Assembly (NCBI RefSeq): GCF_001647715.1
Contig: NZ_CP015600.1
Location: 4,030,001 to 4,094,000 of the forward strand
Reading direction: 5' to 3'
DNA length: 64,000 nt
DNA from: Pseudomonas antarctica
Lineage (GTDB): Bacteria > Pseudomonadota > Gammaproteobacteria > Pseudomonadales > Pseudomonadaceae
Each line of letters starts with the position of its first letter. Position 1 is the stretch's first letter. The translations under genes were made by a program, and so were the position numbers. This document shows, one piece after another, positions 18,489 to 26,681 of this stretch. Below the pieces are notes generated by a model, which made no database searches, was not told the DNA's origin, and saw only the letters and a list, made by a program, of their open reading frames with translations.

Positions 18489-19198
18489 TCGAACTGTTCC
18501 AGCAATACGGCCTGGCCTACCTGTTCAGCGACGGCGCCGGCTTGTCCGGAGTCGCCATGACGCTGTGGCTGTTTGTCATCTCGGTGATCCTGGGTTTTGT
18601 GCTGTCGATCCCACTGGCGCTGGCCCGCGTATCGGAGCACTTCTGGCTGCGCTGGCCGGTTGAGGTCTACACCTACCTGTTTCGCGGTACGCCGCTGTAT
18701 ATCCAGTTGCTGATTTGCTACACCGGGCTGTACAGCCTGGAGGTGGTGCAGGACAACGCCCTGCTCAACCAGTTTTTCCGCAATGCGCTGAACTGCACCC
18801 TGCTGGCGTTTGTGCTCAACACCTGCGCCTACACCGTGGAAATCTTCGCCGGGGCGATCCGCAATATTCCCCATGGTGAAATCGAAGCAGCACGCGCCTA
18901 CGGCTTGCATGGCTGGCGGCTGAACCTGTTTGTGGTGGTGCCCGCCGCGCTGCGCCGTGCATTGCCGGCCTACAGCAATGAAATGATCCTGATGCTGCAC
19001 GCCACCTCGCTGGCGTTTACCGCCACCGTCGCCGACATCCTCAAGGTGGCCCGCGATGCCAACGCCGAAACGTTCCTGACGTTCCAGGCCTTCGGTATCG
19101 CCGCCCTGCTCTACATGCTGCTGTCCTTTGCACTGGTGGGCCTGTTTCGACTGGCCGAACGTCGCTGGATGCGTTTTCTTGTTCCTACCCGAGGCTAA
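18485..19198 (+). CDS. Amino-acid ABC transporter permease, HisM/AotM type
   Basis: Second inner-membrane permease, 237 residues, with the EAA loop (GEIEAARAYGLHGWRLN, about 138-154) that contacts the ATPase. Several hydrophobic segments span the protein. Its start overlaps the stop of the first permease by four bases. It should pair with HisQ-type partner and the ATPase encoded three bases downstream. Confidence 0.9.
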   Translation: MIELFQQYGLAYLFSDGAGLSGVAMTLWLFVISVILGFVLSIPLALARVSEHFWLRWPVEVYTYLFRGTPLYIQLLICYTGLYSLEVVQDNALLNQFFRNALNCTLLAFVLNTCAYTVEIFAGAIRNIPHGEIEAARAYGLHGWRLNLFVVVPAALRRALPAYSNEMILMLHATSLAFTATVADILKVARDANAETFLTFQAFGIAALLYMLLSFALVGLFRLAERRWMRFLVPTRG

Positions 19199-19201
19199 CC
19201 C

Positions 19202-20041
19202 ATGAATCAGTCCGCGCAGGCCCTGGCCACTTATCCCGCAGATGTACACACCGCGCCGTCCGCCAAGGCGGTAACGGCAGCCGTCAAACTCCAGGTCGAA
19301 GGCATTCATAAACGCTACGGCGACCACGAAGTGCTCAAGGGCGTTTCCCTCAATGCGCGCCAGGGCGATGTGATCAGCCTGATCGGCGCCAGCGGTTCGG
19401 GCAAAAGCACGATGCTGCGTTGCATCAACTTTCTCGAACAACCGGACGCTGGGGTAATCACCCTCGACGGCATCAGCATCGAGATGCAGCAAGGCCGCGC
19501 CGGCACCCGCGCGCCGCACCAGGCGCAACTGCAGAACCTGCGCACGCGCTTGGCCATGGTGTTCCAGCATTTCAACCTGTGGAGCCACATGACCGTGCTC
19601 GAAAACATCACCATGGCCCCGCGCCGGGTGCTGAATGTCAGCGCGGCGGAGGCTGAAAAACGTGCACGAATGTACTTGGACAAAGTCGGCTTGCCGGGCC
19701 GTGTGGCGGATCAATACCCGGCGTTTCTGTCCGGTGGCCAGCAACAGCGCGTGGCCATCGCACGGGCGCTGGCGATGGAGCCGGAAATCATTTTGTTCGA
19801 CGAACCGACCTCCGCGCTGGACCCTGAACTTGTAGGAGAAGTCCTCAAAGTCATACAGACGTTGGCCGAGGAAGGTCGTACCATGTTGATGGTCACCCAC
19901 GAAATGGGCTTTGCCCGCCAGGTGTCCAGCCAAGTGCTGTTTTTGCATCAGGGCCGAGTCGAAGAACAAGGCGGCGCCGAGATCCTCGACCACCCCAGCA
20001 GCGAACGTTTGCAGCAATTTCTTTCCAATCGTTTGAAGTGA
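19202..20041 (+). CDS. Amino-acid ABC transporter ATPase, HisP/AotP type
   Basis: ATPase of 279 residues: Walker [10 protein letters not shown] (about 63-71), signature [13 protein letters not shown], Walker B IILFDEPTSALDPE and H-loop VTHEMGFAR. A non-conserved 28-residue N-terminal extension (starting MNQSAQALAT) precedes the first beta strand; it is longer than in typical HisP. The ATG has GAGG upstream. It powers the two preceding permeases. Confidence 0.92.
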   Translation: MNQSAQALATYPADVHTAPSAKAVTAAVKLQVEGIHKRYGDHEVLKGVSLNARQGDVISLIGASGSGKSTMLRCINFLEQPDAGVITLDGISIEMQQGRAGTRAPHQAQLQNLRTRLAMVFQHFNLWSHMTVLENITMAPRRVLNVSAAEAEKRARMYLDKVGLPGRVADQYPAFLSGGQQQRVAIARALAMEPEIILFDEPTSALDPELVGEVLKVIQTLAEEGRTMLMVTHEMGFARQVSSQVLFLHQGRVEEQGGAEILDHPSSERLQQFLSNRLK

Positions 20042-20045
20042 ACTC

Positions 20046-20543
20046 ATGGATACCAAGGCCAACGGACCCCATTCTTCCTCTGCGCTGGATCGCATCGATG
20101 AGGCCATCATCGACGTGTTGCGGCACCAGGGGCGTATCACCTACGAAAAGCTCTCGTCACTGGTGCACCTCACGCCCAGGCCCTGCCTGGAGCGCGTGCG
20201 CAAGCTGGAGCGGCGCGGCGTGATTCGCGGGTATGGGGCGATCATCGATGTGCAGATGGTCTCGCCGGGGCTGTCACTGCTGGTGCTGGTGGCCTTGTCC
20301 AATCAAAGCGGGCGCTCGGCGCAGAAGGCCTTTGAAGCGTGCGTCAAAGCCTGCCCGCAGGTGTTCGAATGCCAGTTGATCAGTGGGCCGTTTGATTACA
20401 GCCTGCGCATGCGCTGCCGGGACATGGAGCACTACCGCGTGCTGACGGAGACCTGGTTGAACAACGACGAGTTGCACATTGATAAATTGGTGGCGCATCC
20501 GGAGTTGGCGGTGGTTAAAAACACCGCGACTGAGCTGGCTTAA
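20046..20543 (+). CDS. Lrp/AsnC-family transcriptional regulator
   Basis: Regulator of 165 residues with an N-terminal AsnC helix-turn-helix (about 17-60, ITYEKLSSLVHLTPRPCLER) and a C-terminal ligand-binding domain. It starts four bases after the ATPase gene and so is part of the transport operon. It is the obvious candidate to sense an amino acid handled by this cluster and control it, perhaps through the repeat at 16732-16754. Confidence 0.9.
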   Translation: MDTKANGPHSSSALDRIDEAIIDVLRHQGRITYEKLSSLVHLTPRPCLERVRKLERRGVIRGYGAIIDVQMVSPGLSLLVLVALSNQSGRSAQKAFEACVKACPQVFECQLISGPFDYSLRMRCRDMEHYRVLTETWLNNDELHIDKLVAHPELAVVKNTATELA

Positions 20544-20651
20544 ACACCGTCCATCGCTGCAGATCGTACAGAGCGTGGGAATGATCATCATGTTGCAGCT
20601 TGAAACACCACGGTGTTATACAAACCACTCTTCTGATTGGCGGCCTCAAGG

Positions 20652-21092
20652 ATGAACACCATCAAAACATCATTATTGATCTGCGCATTACTCACCTGCC
20701 TCGTCTCTACTGCCACCCAGGCAGCCCCACCCGGCAGCGACGCTACAGCCAACTGGTTCAAGGTGGCCATGGGGATATTGTCGGGAGCTTCGTGTCAGAA
20801 TCGCCTGGTGCCTGCTGATCGCGAACAGTGTATTCGCAAAAACCGCGAACAGGCTTGTCGTGATTTCCCGGACGGGATCGAGAAAGAAAACTGCCTGAAA
20901 GAGCTACCTGGCGTTGCAAGTAAACCCACTGCTTCAGGCACTCAACCTTCCGGCGCAGATTACGCACTGAAGAATGTGATGCCCGCCAGTACTCAAAACT
21001 ATCGCCCGCCGATTAAAACTGATGACTTCGATTCGCCGTTGAAGCAGTTCGTCAGCCCTCCCGCTGAAAGCCCGACCCCGCACACGAACTAA
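20652..21092 (+). CDS. Hypothetical exported protein
   Basis: Not recognised. It has 146 residues, with a clear signal peptide (about 1-24, ending ATQA) and a mature part with four cysteines in a short region (SCQNRL, ECI/QCIRK, ACRDF, NCLKEL), possibly two disulfides. A proline/threonine-rich low-complexity tail follows. The ATG at 20652 is favoured over an upstream TTG; the ribosome-binding site is weak. Its TAA stop overlaps the TAG stop of the convergent gene by two bases (20090-numbering not implied; stops at 21089-21092). Confidence 0.6.
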   Translation: MNTIKTSLLICALLTCLVSTATQAAPPGSDATANWFKVAMGILSGASCQNRLVPADREQCIRKNREQACRDFPDGIEKENCLKELPGVASKPTASGTQPSGADYALKNVMPASTQNYRPPIKTDDFDSPLKQFVSPPAESPTPHTN

Positions 21093-22027
21093 ACAACACA
21101 AACCCCATGTGGGAGCTGGCTTGCCTGCGATGGCGGTTTATCAGTCAACTTTTGATTTGACTGGCCCACCGCCCTCGCAGGCAAGCCAGCTCCCACATTG
21201 ATAGGGTTCGCAATGCGCTTACCGGGCTTTGCGCCTACAAGCTTCGCCTGCCCATCCTTCTGCTTCCCCGTACGCGCCTCGCTGATCAGCCCCGGAATCA
21301 ATTTTCCCTCCGGCAGATTCTTCCAGAACCGGCTGGGCAGGTGCCCTTCCATCACCTTGGGGTTCAACCGCGCAGGGTTGAAGATGTGGCTGTAGTAGGT
21401 CAGCCACATGGCGCTGTGCGGGTCTTCGACATTTTGCGCCAGTTGCCGCCACGCATCGGGGCACTCGCGCTGATGAATCAACTGCTCCCCGTCGTAATAA
21501 ACCCCGTCCAGCGGAGTGGCAATCATCCAACGATGACGGCCCATGCGCCCGACAAAGTGTTGGCTGGCTGACTTCAGAATGTCATGGGCCGGCTCGTGCC
21601 ACGCCACATATTCCGGCAACTCGCTGCCCGCCTCTGCCGGCAACGCGATAAACCGCACGAACGCATGCAAGTGATGGGCTTCGCGGCTGACCTGCTTGAT
21701 CCGCCGTTGCAACTCGCTGCCCAGTTTGTCGCCCGCGAGCATTGCGGTGCGGTCGCCATGGCTGACCCGCCACAGCACCTCGTACAGCAAGCTCCAGCGC
21801 TGATCGCCGTGGTAACAAGCGGCCGATTCCAACAGCTCCAACAGCGCCTTGGGAATTCGCGCCTGAAATGGGCCAAGCTGCTCAGGGATCGGCTCGTCGG
21901 TCGCAAACAGGTCCGCCACCTCGGCCTCGCCCCAACTCACCTGGCTGGGGTCGACCTGATGGCTGAGCAGCCAGCGTGCCTGTTCGCGCCAGGTGCTGAA
22001 GAGGTTGTCGCATTCCAGGCTGATCAT
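21089..22027 (-). CDS. TIGR03915-family putative DNA metabolism/repair protein with REPIN-encoded tail
   Basis: Protein of 312 residues of the SAM/UDG-linked family (TIGR03915), usually encoded beside a radical-SAM protein and proposed to act in DNA repair or modification. Residues about 1-275 look like the normal family, with the segments VGRMGRHRWMIATPLDGVYY and PSRFWKNLPEG. Residues 276-312 (from INVGAGLPAR to the end) are encoded by a REPIN and have no protein family character. In this frame there is no UDG domain fused to the C-terminus. The ATG at 22027 overlaps the TGA of the radical-SAM gene, giving translational coupling. Confidence 0.85.
   Translation of the reverse strand: MISLECDNLFSTWREQARWLLSHQVDPSQVSWGEAEVADLFATDEPIPEQLGPFQARIPKALLELLESAACYHGDQRWSLLYEVLWRVSHGDRTAMLAGDKLGSELQRRIKQVSREAHHLHAFVRFIALPAEAGSELPEYVAWHEPAHDILKSASQHFVGRMGRHRWMIATPLDGVYYDGEQLIHQRECPDAWRQLAQNVEDPHSAMWLTYYSHIFNPARLNPKVMEGHLPSRFWKNLPEGKLIPGLISEARTGKQKDGQAKLVGAKPGKRIANPINVGAGLPARAVGQSNQKLTDKPPSQASQLPHGVCVV
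21106..21200. repeat. REPIN forming the 3' end of the TIGR03915 gene
   Basis: Arms TGTGGGAGCTGGCTTGCCTG (from 21108) and CAGGCAAGCCAGCTCCCACA (21178-21197) are exact complements and flank about 50 bases. The element lies wholly inside the reading frame of the minus-strand gene 21089-22027, whose last 37 codons it encodes. Confidence 0.9.
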
Positions 22028-23244
22028 CCCCACAACCCCATTTGCTGTGGCTGCGGGCGGTCACGCAGTTGTTCGCGCAGCAGCACGCTGGTGCTTTCAG
22101 CCTGTTGCGGGTGGTAATCGCTGGTGATGAAAAACGGCTTGGCCTTGGCCAGCACGCAGCGCATGCGCGCCAGGTCTTCGAAGCGGATCTTGCGTTCGCG
22201 GCGCAGGTCCACCAAACGCTGGGTGGTGCGCAGGCCGATGCCGGGGATACGCGCGATCAGGGTCGGTTCGGCGCGGTTCAAGTCCAGCGGGAATACCTCG
22301 CGGTGTTCCAGAGCCCAGGCCAGCTTGGGATCGATATCCAGCGCCAGGTGGCCTGGGCCTTCAAACAGTTCGTTGGCGCTGAAACCGTAGCTGCGCAACA
22401 GAAAGTCCGCCTGATACAAACGGTGCTCGCGCATCAGTGGCGGTGCCGCCAGGGGCACGCTTTTCGGGCTGTTGGGAATAGGACTGAACGCCGAGTAATA
22501 CACGCGGCGCAACTTGAAGTTGCCATACAACGCCTCAGCGCCATGCAAGATGGTGCTGTCGTCGGTGTCATCGGCGCCGACGATCATCTGCGTGCTCTGC
22601 CCAGCCGGAGCGAAACGCGGAGCGCGCGGTTCGTTGAGGACGGTCTGTTCGCCGGTGTAGATGGTCTGCATCGCTTGCTTGATCGACACGATCTGCTTCT
22701 CCGGCGCCAGGGTTTGCAGGCTGGCATCGGTGGGCAGTTCAATATTCACACTCAACCGATCGGCATAGCGCCCGGCCTCGGCGATCAGCGCCGGGTCGGC
22801 TTCGGGAATGGTCTTGAGGTGGATATAGCCGCGAAAGTCATGCTCTTCGCGCAGGAGTTTGGCGACCCGCACCAGTTGCTCCATGGTGTAGTCGGCCGAA
22901 CGGATGATGCCGGAACTGAGAAACAGCCCGCTGACGCAATTGCGGCGGTAGAAATCCAGGGTCAGGGTGACTACCTCCTCCGGGCTGAAACGCGCGCGGG
23001 GCACGTCACTGGAGCGGCGGTTGACGCAGTATTGGCAATCGTAGAGACAGAAGTTGGTCAGCAACACCTTGAGCAACGACACACAGCGCCCATCCGGGGT
23101 GTAACTGTGGCAGATCCCCATGCCATCGGTGGAGCCCAGGCCCGCCTTGCCCTCGGAGCTGCGCTTGGGCGCGCCACTGCTGGCGCAGGAAGCGTCGTAC
23201 TTGGCGGCGTCGGCAAGGATGCTGAGTTTTTCGATCAACTGCAT
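22024..23244 (-). CDS. Radical-SAM putative DNA modification/repair protein (TIGR03916 family)
   Basis: Protein of 406 residues. The iron-sulfur cluster motif Cys66-x3-Cys70-x2-Cys73 (FCLYDCQYC) is intact. A TIM-barrel radical-SAM core follows, and the C-terminal part contains a helix-hairpin-helix (ARIPGIGLRTTQRLVDLRR) as in DNA-binding proteins. Additional cysteines near the N-terminus (CHSYTPDGRC, 45-54) are conserved in the family as I recall it. The reaction is unknown. The partner TIGR03915 gene follows with overlapping stop and start, so the two products probably act together. Confidence 0.88.
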   Translation of the reverse strand: MQLIEKLSILADAAKYDASCASSGAPKRSSEGKAGLGSTDGMGICHSYTPDGRCVSLLKVLLTNFCLYDCQYCVNRRSSDVPRARFSPEEVVTLTLDFYRRNCVSGLFLSSGIIRSADYTMEQLVRVAKLLREEHDFRGYIHLKTIPEADPALIAEAGRYADRLSVNIELPTDASLQTLAPEKQIVSIKQAMQTIYTGEQTVLNEPRAPRFAPAGQSTQMIVGADDTDDSTILHGAEALYGNFKLRRVYYSAFSPIPNSPKSVPLAAPPLMREHRLYQADFLLRSYGFSANELFEGPGHLALDIDPKLAWALEHREVFPLDLNRAEPTLIARIPGIGLRTTQRLVDLRRERKIRFEDLARMRCVLAKAKPFFITSDYHPQQAESTSVLLREQLRDRPQPQQMGLWG

Positions 23245-23310
23245 GGAGGGCTACCGATACTGGTTTTTTGTACAGTATCAGGCAGCCCGGCCCGTCACAA
23301 GTGCAGCCTG

Positions 23311-24648
23311 TCAGCTGGCGGTGGCCAGCAGCAAATCCTGCACCGAACGCCCCTTGCCCCGGCTGCGATCGTTTTCATACAGCGACGCGGCAATCTCGTC
23401 GGCACGAATCGGCAATACCGAGAGCAACGTGTCACTCAAGCCATGGCTGGCCTGGCTGAAACCCTGTATGTAGATCCCCGCCTTGCAGCGCTCGTCCGTG
23501 ACGATGCGATAGTCGCGGGCCACCTCGAAGTCACCCATATAGGCTTCCAGCGGCGCCAGCAGTTCGCGGTGCATCTGGCGCTCGTAGCCGGTGGCCAGGA
23601 TGACTGCGTCGTAATGGCTGAGGCTGGTTTCGCCGCTGGCGTTGTTGCGCAGCGTCAACTCGATGCCCAGCGGCCCGGCGGTGGCTTTTTCGACCACGGT
23701 CATGGTGCGGAAGGCCTGGCGGGCAACGCCGGAGACTTTCTGGCGGTAAAAAATACCGTAGATCCGTTCAATCAGGTCCAGGTCCACCACCGAGTAGTTG
23801 GTGTTCTGGTATTCGGCGACCAGCCGCTCACGCTCGGCGCCGACTTGCTGGAACACCAGATCGGTAAACGCCGGCGAAAACACTTCGTTGACGAACGGGC
23901 TGTCATCGGCTGGCTTCAGTGCCGAACCGCGCAGGATCATATCGACCTGCACCGACGCAAAACTGTCGTTGAGGTCGATGAAGGCTTCAGCCGCGCTCTG
24001 GCCACCACCGATGATCGCAATCCGCATCGCTTTGCCTTCAACGCATGGCTGCTGGGCCATGCGCGCCAGGTACTGGGAATGGTGGAACACCCGGCCGTCC
24101 TCCTTGAGCGCCTTGAACGCCGGCGGCACACGAGGCGTGCCACCGGCGCTGACCACCACCGAACGCGTGGTGCGCACATGCTGCTCGCCCAGTGCATCGC
24201 GGGAGATCACGCGCAACGCTTCGACGTGTTGCTGATGCAGGATCGGCTCGATGGCCAACACTTCCTCGCCATAGCGTGCCTGAGGCTGGAACTGCCCGGC
24301 AACCCAGCGCAGGTAGTCGTTGTACTCCATGCGGCACGGGTAAAAGGTGCCCAGGTTGATGAAGTCCACCAGGCGGTCGTGGGCCTTGAGGTAGTTGACG
24401 AAGGAGTAAGGGCTGGTGGGGTTGCGCAAGGTCACCAGGTCCTTGAGGAACGAAATCTGCAGTTCGCTCTGGGTCACCAGGGTATTGCCGTGCCAGCGGT
24501 AGTCGGCCTGCTTATCGAGAAACAGTGCATCCAGTTTACCCTGGGCTTTTTCACGCTCCTGCAGGGCGATGGCCAGCGCAAGGTTCGATGGGCCGAAACC
24601 GATACCGATCAGGTCGTGAACCGCGGGCGAAGCAATTGCCTGTGTCAT
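23311..24648 (-). CDS. pvdA: L-ornithine N5-hydroxylase, pyoverdine biosynthesis
   Basis: Flavin monooxygenase of 445 residues that hydroxylates ornithine to N5-hydroxyornithine, a precursor of the pyoverdine peptide. It shows the FAD motif GIGFGPSN (15-22), the substrate segment FLKDLVTLRNPTSPYSF, and the NADPH motif IIGGGQSAAEAF. An in-frame longer start up to 24711 is rejected: the ATG at 24648 has an AGAGGA ribosome-binding site and gives the usual family length. A PvdS-type promoter lies about 85-105 bases upstream. In PAO1 the neighbouring fpvI and pvdRT-opmQ occur in the same order. Confidence 0.95.
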   Translation of the reverse strand: MTQAIASPAVHDLIGIGFGPSNLALAIALQEREKAQGKLDALFLDKQADYRWHGNTLVTQSELQISFLKDLVTLRNPTSPYSFVNYLKAHDRLVDFINLGTFYPCRMEYNDYLRWVAGQFQPQARYGEEVLAIEPILHQQHVEALRVISRDALGEQHVRTTRSVVVSAGGTPRVPPAFKALKEDGRVFHHSQYLARMAQQPCVEGKAMRIAIIGGGQSAAEAFIDLNDSFASVQVDMILRGSALKPADDSPFVNEVFSPAFTDLVFQQVGAERERLVAEYQNTNYSVVDLDLIERIYGIFYRQKVSGVARQAFRTMTVVEKATAGPLGIELTLRNNASGETSLSHYDAVILATGYERQMHRELLAPLEAYMGDFEVARDYRIVTDERCKAGIYIQGFSQASHGLSDTLLSVLPIRADEIAASLYENDRSRGKGRSVQDLLLATAS

Positions 24649-24732
24649 TCCAGTGTCCTCTGGATAAGCCCCTTGCCGGTGGGGCGGGAATACCTTGCAA
24701 GACCTCAACAACAGGTCATGTGTTGATAGGAA

Positions 24733-24756
24733 ACGAGGACAGTGAAATAAAATTTA
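24733..24756 (-). promoter_or_regulatory. PvdS-dependent (iron-starvation) promoter of pvdA
   Basis: TAAAT, a 16-base spacer, then CGT on the minus strand, matching the iron-starvation box recognised by the pyoverdine sigma factor PvdS with correct spacing. It reads toward pvdA and lies just downstream of the fpvI gene. Confidence 0.8.
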
Positions 24757-24768
24757 ACTAATCATTGA

Positions 24769-25251
24769 TCAGTGCGCGTCCCACTCGCGCATACGCACCC
24801 GGCAGTGCTTCATGGCATTGACGATATGTTTTTCCACCAGGCTGCGGGAAATGCTCAGGTGCTCGGCGATTTGCGGGTGGGACAGGCCATCGAGCTTGCG
24901 CAGCAGGAAGCTCTCGCGACAGGTCACCGGCAGCTCGGCCAGGGCGCGCTCGAGCATATCGAGGCGGCGGGCCTGATCGTGGCTGGCATGGGGTGAACCG
25001 GTGGCGAAGCGTTCTTCGCTGTCCAGCACTTCCAGGGGTTCGGACTGGCGCAAGGCGTTGCGCCGATGCCCGTCAATCACCAGGTTCAACGCGGTGCGGT
25101 ACAAAAAGGCGCGCGGTTGTTCGATCGGCGTGTCACTGGCGCGCTCCAGAACCCGGACGTAAGCGTCATGCACCACATCCTCGGCCACCTGACGGTTGCC
25201 CAGCTTGGCGTTGAGGAAACACACCAGCTCGCGATAGTAGTTTTCCAACAT
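24769..25251 (-). CDS. fpvI: ECF sigma factor FpvI (pyoverdine receptor regulation)
   Basis: FecI-type extracytoplasmic-function sigma factor of 160 residues with region 2 (VAEDVVHDAYVRVLE, about 22-36) and region 4 (ESFLLRKLDGLSHPQIAEHL, about 112-131, and the recognition helix SRSLVEKHIVNAMKHC). In PAO1 FpvI directs transcription of the ferripyoverdine receptor gene fpvA. Its position between pvdA and pvdRT-opmQ matches PAO1 (PA2386-PA2391). Here, however, no anti-sigma gene fpvR follows; the neighbouring gene is divergent pvdR. A Fur-like box lies about 90-105 bases upstream. Confidence 0.85.
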   Translation of the reverse strand: MLENYYRELVCFLNAKLGNRQVAEDVVHDAYVRVLERASDTPIEQPRAFLYRTALNLVIDGHRRNALRQSEPLEVLDSEERFATGSPHASHDQARRLDMLERALAELPVTCRESFLLRKLDGLSHPQIAEHLSISRSLVEKHIVNAMKHCRVRMREWDAH

Positions 25252-25337
25252 GACTCCCGACCGCCTGGGAAGACGGCATCAGATCCTTGAATGCTAAAGA
25301 CGACAGCCAGCGGATAGTGGCAGTTTGAGTGCGTGCA

Positions 25338-25356
25338 ATTTATAGTAATTCTCATC
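25338..25356 (-). promoter_or_regulatory. Candidate Fur box upstream of fpvI
   Basis: On the minus strand GATGAGAATTACTATAAAT, which resembles the Fur consensus GATAATGATAATCATTATC in its GATGAGAAT-T-A-T pattern. Position upstream of an iron-starvation sigma factor supports it. Not every base matches, so it stays a candidate. Confidence 0.5.
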
Positions 25357-25429
25357 TACTTTTAAAGAAGTCTTGCATCAACGCACGATTTTTTTATTTG
25401 ACGGAGCTGTTACGGCATATGTAAGCACC

Positions 25430-25453
25430 TAAATCTTCGGGCGATTTTCTCGT
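25430..25453 (+). promoter_or_regulatory. PvdS-dependent (iron-starvation) promoter of pvdR
   Basis: CCTAAATC context with TAAAT at 25430-25434, a 16-base spacer and CGT at 25451-25453, the same box and spacing as in front of pvdA. It lies about 55 bases before the pvdR start and should make the export pump iron-regulated along with pyoverdine synthesis. Confidence 0.8.
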
Positions 25454-25507
25454 ATAACAGTCAGCCCTCCGCAACTGCGGTCCAAACTTCCTGGCTGGAA
25501 CCAACGC

Positions 25508-26680
25508 ATGAAACGCCCTCGCCCCGCCCGACGCGCCCTGCTTGCTGTCGCGTGCCTGATTCCCCTCATTGCGCTGGCCGCCTGGCAGGTACTACCGCCA
25601 GGCCGCGACACCTTGGCCACGGTCACCGTAACGCGCGGTAACATTGAAAACAGCGTCACGGCACTGGGCACCCTGCAACCGCGCCGGTACGTCGATGTGG
25701 GCGCCCAGGCGTCCGGGCAGATTCGCAAGATCCATGTCGAAGCCGGGGATCAGGTCTCGGAAGGCCAATTGCTGGTGGAAATCGACCCCGCCACGCAACA
25801 GGCCAAACTCGACGCCAGCCGCTACGCCATCGAAAACCTCAAGGCTCAGTTGCAGGAGCAGAAGGCTCAGCACGAACTGGCGCGCCAGAAATACCAACGC
25901 CAGCAACGCCTCGCGGCCGGGAACGCCACCCGCGAAGAAGACGTGCAAACTGCCAGGGCCGAGCTGGACGCCACCCAGGCGCGCGTCGGGATGTTCCAGG
26001 CGCAGATCCGCCAGGCCCAGGCCAGCCTGCGCAGCGACGAAGCCGAGTTGGGCTACACGCGCATCTTCGCACCGATGGCCGGCACAGTCGTCGCGGTGGA
26101 CGCGCGGGTTGGCCAGACGCTCAACGCTCAACAACAGACGCCACTGATCCTGCGCATCGCCAGGCTATCGCCGATGACCGTGTGGGCCGAGGTCTCCGAA
26201 GCCGACATTGGCCACGTCAAACCCGGCATGACCGCCTATTTCACCACCCTCAGCGGCGGCAGCCGGCGATGGACCAGCACCGTACGCCAGATTCTGCCGA
26301 TACCGCCCAAGCCGCTGAATGAAACCAGCCAGGGCAATGGCAGCCCAAACAGCACGAGCAAAACCGGCAGTGGCCGCGTGGTGCTCTACACCGTGCTGCT
26401 GGATGTGGACAACGCCGATAACGCGCTGATGGCCGAAATGACCACTCAAGTATTTTTCGTCGCCAGCCAGGTCAAGGACGTCCTCACCCTACCGGTAGCA
26501 GCCCTGCTCGGCAGCCCCGGCACCGACAAGCCGATTGCCCGGGTCGTGGCCAAAAACGGCGCCATCGAAAAACGCGAAGTACGCCTGGGTATCAGCGACC
26601 GTTTGCGGGTTGAAGTGCTGGAAGGCCTGAACGAAGACGATCATGTGTTGATCGGCCCGGCCAACGGCAGTGGGGGCTGA
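25508..26680 (+). CDS. pvdR: Pyoverdine efflux periplasmic adaptor PvdR
   Basis: MacA-like membrane-fusion protein of 390 residues. It has an N-terminal anchor helix (about 10-28), a biotinyl-lipoyl-like half ([21 protein letters not shown]), a long alpha-helical coiled-coil hairpin rich in Q, A and R (about 95-180), and beta-barrel domains. It links PvdT in the inner membrane to OpmQ in the outer membrane; the tripartite pump recycles and secretes pyoverdine. Its end overlaps the pvdT coding region. Reads from a PvdS box 55 bases upstream. Confidence 0.9.
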   Translation: MKRPRPARRALLAVACLIPLIALAAWQVLPPGRDTLATVTVTRGNIENSVTALGTLQPRRYVDVGAQASGQIRKIHVEAGDQVSEGQLLVEIDPATQQAKLDASRYAIENLKAQLQEQKAQHELARQKYQRQQRLAAGNATREEDVQTARAELDATQARVGMFQAQIRQAQASLRSDEAELGYTRIFAPMAGTVVAVDARVGQTLNAQQQTPLILRIARLSPMTVWAEVSEADIGHVKPGMTAYFTTLSGGSRRWTSTVRQILPIPPKPLNETSQGNGSPNSTSKTGSGRVVLYTVLLDVDNADNALMAEMTTQVFFVASQVKDVLTLPVAALLGSPGTDKPIARVVAKNGAIEKREVRLGISDRLRVEVLEGLNEDDHVLIGPANGSGG

Positions 26681-26681
26681 T

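Noticed and set aside
18455..20140. Long minus-strand frame opposite the permease and ATPase genes
   Set aside because: Antisense to three conserved transporter genes; low-complexity composition and no recognisable family.
22042..24726. Very long open plus-strand frame (about 890 codons) opposite the radical-SAM and pvdA genes
   Set aside because: It is antisense to two well-supported genes; composition is histidine-, glutamine- and glycine-rich as expected from the reverse frame of high-GC coding DNA, and no domain is recognised.
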